A stretch of 7,382 nucleotides of DNA, taken from positions 1-7,382 of the forward strand of contig BNTT01000155.1 in assembly GCA_025996815.1 (NCBI GenBank), given 5' to 3'. A program made the position numbers and the translations under genes. Every line of letters starts with the position of its first letter. The stretch's first letter is position 1. The notes below the pieces were generated by a model. That model saw nothing but the letters and a program-made list of their open reading frames with translations. It searched no databases and was not told the origin of the DNA. This document shows, piece by piece, positions 5,986-7,382 of this stretch. The stretch comes from Bacteroidia bacterium. Lineage in GTDB: Bacteria > Bacteroidota > Bacteroidia > Bacteroidales > Azobacteroidaceae.

Positions 5986-6974
5986 TGTATTTCATTTATC
6001 ATTTGGTCTAATTCGCCTTGTATTCTTTCGTTTGTATCATCTTTTAGCAACAGGTACAAAGATAATCTGTCCACGAAACCATTCTCTGACAACGGTTTAG
6101 GTTCATAACGCCACACTTCGATGGTGTTATCGCCGGCATATTTATTGGATGCAATATTCAAGTCGCGCACATTTTTTTTGTCAATGGCATAATGGCGTTT
6201 TGTTTCATCATTGAGCATCGTGTAATGTGCTAAAGCATTGATATTACTTGCAAACACATACTGTAAATTCAACGTTTCATTTGTGAAGAGATTGCGTTCA
6301 ACAGGCGATTGTAGGCAATTTTGTGATTTTTCCCACAGATTTTTTCCACTATCAGTAAATTGCAATTGCTTTTCTTTTCCGCCAACGAGAGCACACAATC
6401 CCAACACATTCAAGTTTCTAACAGCCCTATTGATAGTCAAATAAGAATGGTCAAACTTGTCAGCCAATTGCTGTGTTGTCAAACCATTCAAAACCTCTTT
6501 TTGTAGGTTATATAGCAATAAAAACTGTGCAACCGGAGTAAGCCGGTCTGTTTTTTGAAGAATTTTTTCGGGCATTTTACGCAAATCCATCATCAAAGCA
6601 GGAAGAAACAACTGTTTATCGGGAATAACAAAGTTAATTTTTTTGTGTACAAGCCGTTTCAGATTGTAGGAAATCACTTTTTCAAACACAAATGCAACCG
6701 GAAGCCCCGTTTGTTTAGCAACAAACATCATTTGCTTGGCAAGTTGGTCCGGAGTTGGCAAATTTGCCTCATCTTTGGGCGATAACAAACAAATCCGTCG
6801 CCCGTAAAGACTTATTTCATACGCACTATATGCCGCAGTGATGTACAACGGCAACTTTTGATGCGCCTGTTTCTCCAATGGAAAAACAAAAGTATCAATG
6901 TCTAAAATGTCTTTCAAATATTTTTCTAAATCATTCATAATCAATCTATTTTCATATTGTTTGCACATTTTCAT
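5970..6974 (-). CDS. AbiEi-like winged-helix antitoxin / autorepressor
   Basis: Up to 334 residues from ATG 6974, but Met13 (6938), where MNDLEKYLKDILDI begins, is the likelier start: the first 12 codons lie partly in an inverted repeat and are not rich in family-like residues. The N-terminal half (about 14-135) contains VFEKVISYNLKRLVHKKINF and VIPDKQLFLP, which I recall from MarR-annotated partners of nucleotidyltransferase toxins. Residues 145-215 form a winged helix (LTTQQLADKFDHSYLTINRA, then a wing ending in FTDSGK). The C-terminal half ends with VDRLSLYLLLKDDTNERIQG, also typical of such partners. It overlaps the toxin-like gene by 16 bases. AbiEi antitoxins repress their own promoter through inverted repeats, and a 16-base-arm inverted repeat lies at this gene's start. 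The central, not N-terminal, position of the wing distinguishes it from classical AbiEi, so this is an AbiE-like variant. Role inferred. Confidence 0.72.
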   Translation of the reverse strand: MKMCKQYENRLIMNDLEKYLKDILDIDTFVFPLEKQAHQKLPLYITAAYSAYEISLYGRRICLLSPKDEANLPTPDQLAKQMMFVAKQTGLPVAFVFEKVISYNLKRLVHKKINFVIPDKQLFLPALMMDLRKMPEKILQKTDRLTPVAQFLLLYNLQKEVLNGLTTQQLADKFDHSYLTINRAVRNLNVLGLCALVGGKEKQLQFTDSGKNLWEKSQNCLQSPVERNLFTNETLNLQYVFASNINALAHYTMLNDETKRHYAIDKKNVRDLNIASNKYAGDNTIEVWRYEPKPLSENGFVDRLSLYLLLKDDTNERIQGELDQMINEIQWLVG

Positions 6975-6995
6975 TTATTAATGATAATGTGCAAA
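6960..6995. promoter_or_regulatory. Large inverted repeat at antitoxin start, candidate operator
   Basis: On the minus strand the arms TTTGCACATTATCATT and AATGAAAATGTGCAAA pair at 15 of 16 positions around the 4-base centre AATA; the outer 10 pairs are perfect. The element covers the first possible ATG (6974) and lies 21 bases before Met13 of the antitoxin-like gene. Operator for autoregulation by the winged-helix protein is the best guess. In RNA it would fold as a hairpin just ahead of the Met13 start, so translational control is also possible. Confidence 0.65.
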
Positions 6996-7021
6996 TGCAA
7001 TGATAATATGAAATTCATCAT

Positions 7022-7147
7022 CTATTTTTTCAAATATTGATACGCCTTAGGCATCCCCATTTTGTATGCCAACGCAAATTCGGGGATAATAAATGTAATG
7101 AAACTCACTTTGTTACGTGTTTCTGTGTCTAATGTTTTTGTTTTCAT
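7022..7147 (-). pseudogene. Truncated DUF3791-family gene fused to patatin start
   Basis: A 41-codon frame. The first ten codons (MKTKTLDTET) are identical to those of the patatin gene and lie in the 71-bp repeat. The rest, NKVSFITFIIPEFALAYKMG then MPKAYQYLKK, matches my memory of the opening of DUF3791 proteins, which continue with YGG and about 30 more residues; here a TAG replaces that continuation. The frame has a perfect promoter 4 bases upstream and is followed 47 bases later by the antitoxin-like gene, so it may still be transcribed and help lead into that operon. In Bacteroidota DUF3791 genes often sit near XRE repressors, as here. Truncated relic is likelier than a working 41-residue peptide. 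Confidence 0.6.
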
Positions 7148-7188
7148 AGCACAAAGGTACTCACTTTTTGGATTGGATGCAAATTATT
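7118..7188. repeat. 71-bp direct repeat, copy B: promoter before DUF3791 fragment
   Basis: Exact copy of 4959-5029, same strand. Its upstream end falls inside the stop codon of the XRE-type gene (7187-7189), and its downstream end after codon ten of the DUF3791 fragment. Recombination between the copies would delete the toxin-antitoxin module and leave XRE followed directly by the patatin gene. Confidence 0.97.
7152..7183 (-). promoter_or_regulatory. Duplicated promoter before DUF3791 fragment and antitoxin operon
   Basis: Same TTTG-N20-TACCTTTG as the patatin promoter, at 7180-7183 and 7152-7159. The ATG of the truncated DUF3791 frame follows after 4 bases. No good promoter is visible between here and the antitoxin-like gene (only TGCATTTG at 6993-7000 is near consensus), so this copy may drive the toxin-antitoxin operon. 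Confidence 0.7.
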
Positions 7189-7382
7189 AATCAATATCAC
7201 TAAAAAACTCACTCAAACTCATTTGATGAATATCCAAAATAGCAAGGAGGGTCTTTATCGTGATATTTGCACCCTTTTCGATGCGCCAATACTGCACTCG
7301 ATTCAAATTATTATCCCACGCAAACGTTTCGTGGCTTGAATAGCCTTTTTCGACACGAAGCCGTTTAATTTTGTTGGCAATT
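7187..7382 (-). CDS. XRE-type helix-turn-helix repressor, N-terminus cut by window edge
   Basis: The last 64 residues are visible: IANKIKRLRVEKGYSSHETF, then AWDNNLNRVQYWRIEKGANI, then a final helix LAILDIHQMSLSEFFSDID and tandem TAA TAA stops. This is the compact XRE/Cro-like helix-turn-helix form common in Bacteroidota, with the recognition helix in NRVQYWRIEKG; probably only a short N-terminus is missing. It presumably binds DNA as a dimer and controls nearby accessory genes. Its stop codon overlaps the edge of the 71-bp repeat, only 4 bases from the -33 box of the next promoter, so it could regulate that promoter. Target unknown. Confidence 0.85.
   Translation of the reverse strand, partial: IANKIKRLRVEKGYSSHETFAWDNNLNRVQYWRIEKGANITIKTLLAILDIHQMSLSEFFSDID

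Noticed and set aside
1..7382. Search for insertion sequence, integrase, CRISPR, tRNA or retron RNA
   Set aside because: No transposase or integrase frame, terminal inverted repeats, regular spaced repeats, cloverleaf or reverse transcriptase is visible. The 71-bp pair is a two-copy direct repeat of a promoter, not an IS end or array.

Overview
The window reads as chromosome of a Bacteroidota (probably Bacteroidales) bacterium. Several genes carry the phylum's characteristic promoter, a TTTG box about 20 bases ahead of TAnnTTTG, and leaders are mostly A-rich without a Shine-Dalgarno box. Small families typical of the group (DUF5053, DUF3791) are present, and the sequence is AT-rich outside one gene. 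Every gene I can support lies on the minus strand, so transcription runs from high to low coordinates. No tRNA, rRNA, CRISPR array, integrase or transposase is visible, and no gene-free stretch exceeds about 200 bases.

In transcription order: the C-terminal part of an XRE-type repressor (7187-7382, cut by the window edge); a 71-bp direct-repeat copy with a promoter and start codon leading into a truncated DUF3791 gene (7022-7147); a two-gene AbiE-like toxin-antitoxin operon (winged-helix antitoxin-like 5970-6974, nucleotidyltransferase toxin-like 5191-5985) with a large inverted repeat over the antitoxin start; a scrap of the ribosomal protein operon (end of rpsQ and head of rplN, 5044-5192); the second copy of the 71-bp repeat, which is the promoter and first codons of a membrane patatin-like phospholipase (3681-4988); a short remnant resembling the head of an MBL-fold hydrolase (3606-3674); an overlapping pair of an ABC/OLD-like ATPase (2270-3502) and a small PD-(D/E)XK-like protein (1792-2280); a MalY/PatB-type C-S lyase (451-1623), the only housekeeping-looking and visibly more GC-rich gene; and a two-gene operon of a 58-residue protein and a DUF5053 protein (171-347 and 1-148, cut by the edge) behind a promoter containing a perfect inverted repeat.

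The middle of the window, about 1.8 to 7.2 kb, looks like a small defence island with three candidate modules side by side: an AbiE-like toxin-antitoxin pair, a membrane patatin, and an ATPase plus nuclease-like pair. The most unusual feature is the material between modules. Broken 5' ends of unrelated genes (DUF3791, rplN, a probable MBL hydrolase) sit just upstream of intact defence genes, and the patatin's promoter and first ten codons are duplicated exactly 2,159 bp away on the other side of the toxin-antitoxin module. These look like scars of repeated cassette exchange. Functional statements for the defence modules are inferences from motifs and context. No database search was run.
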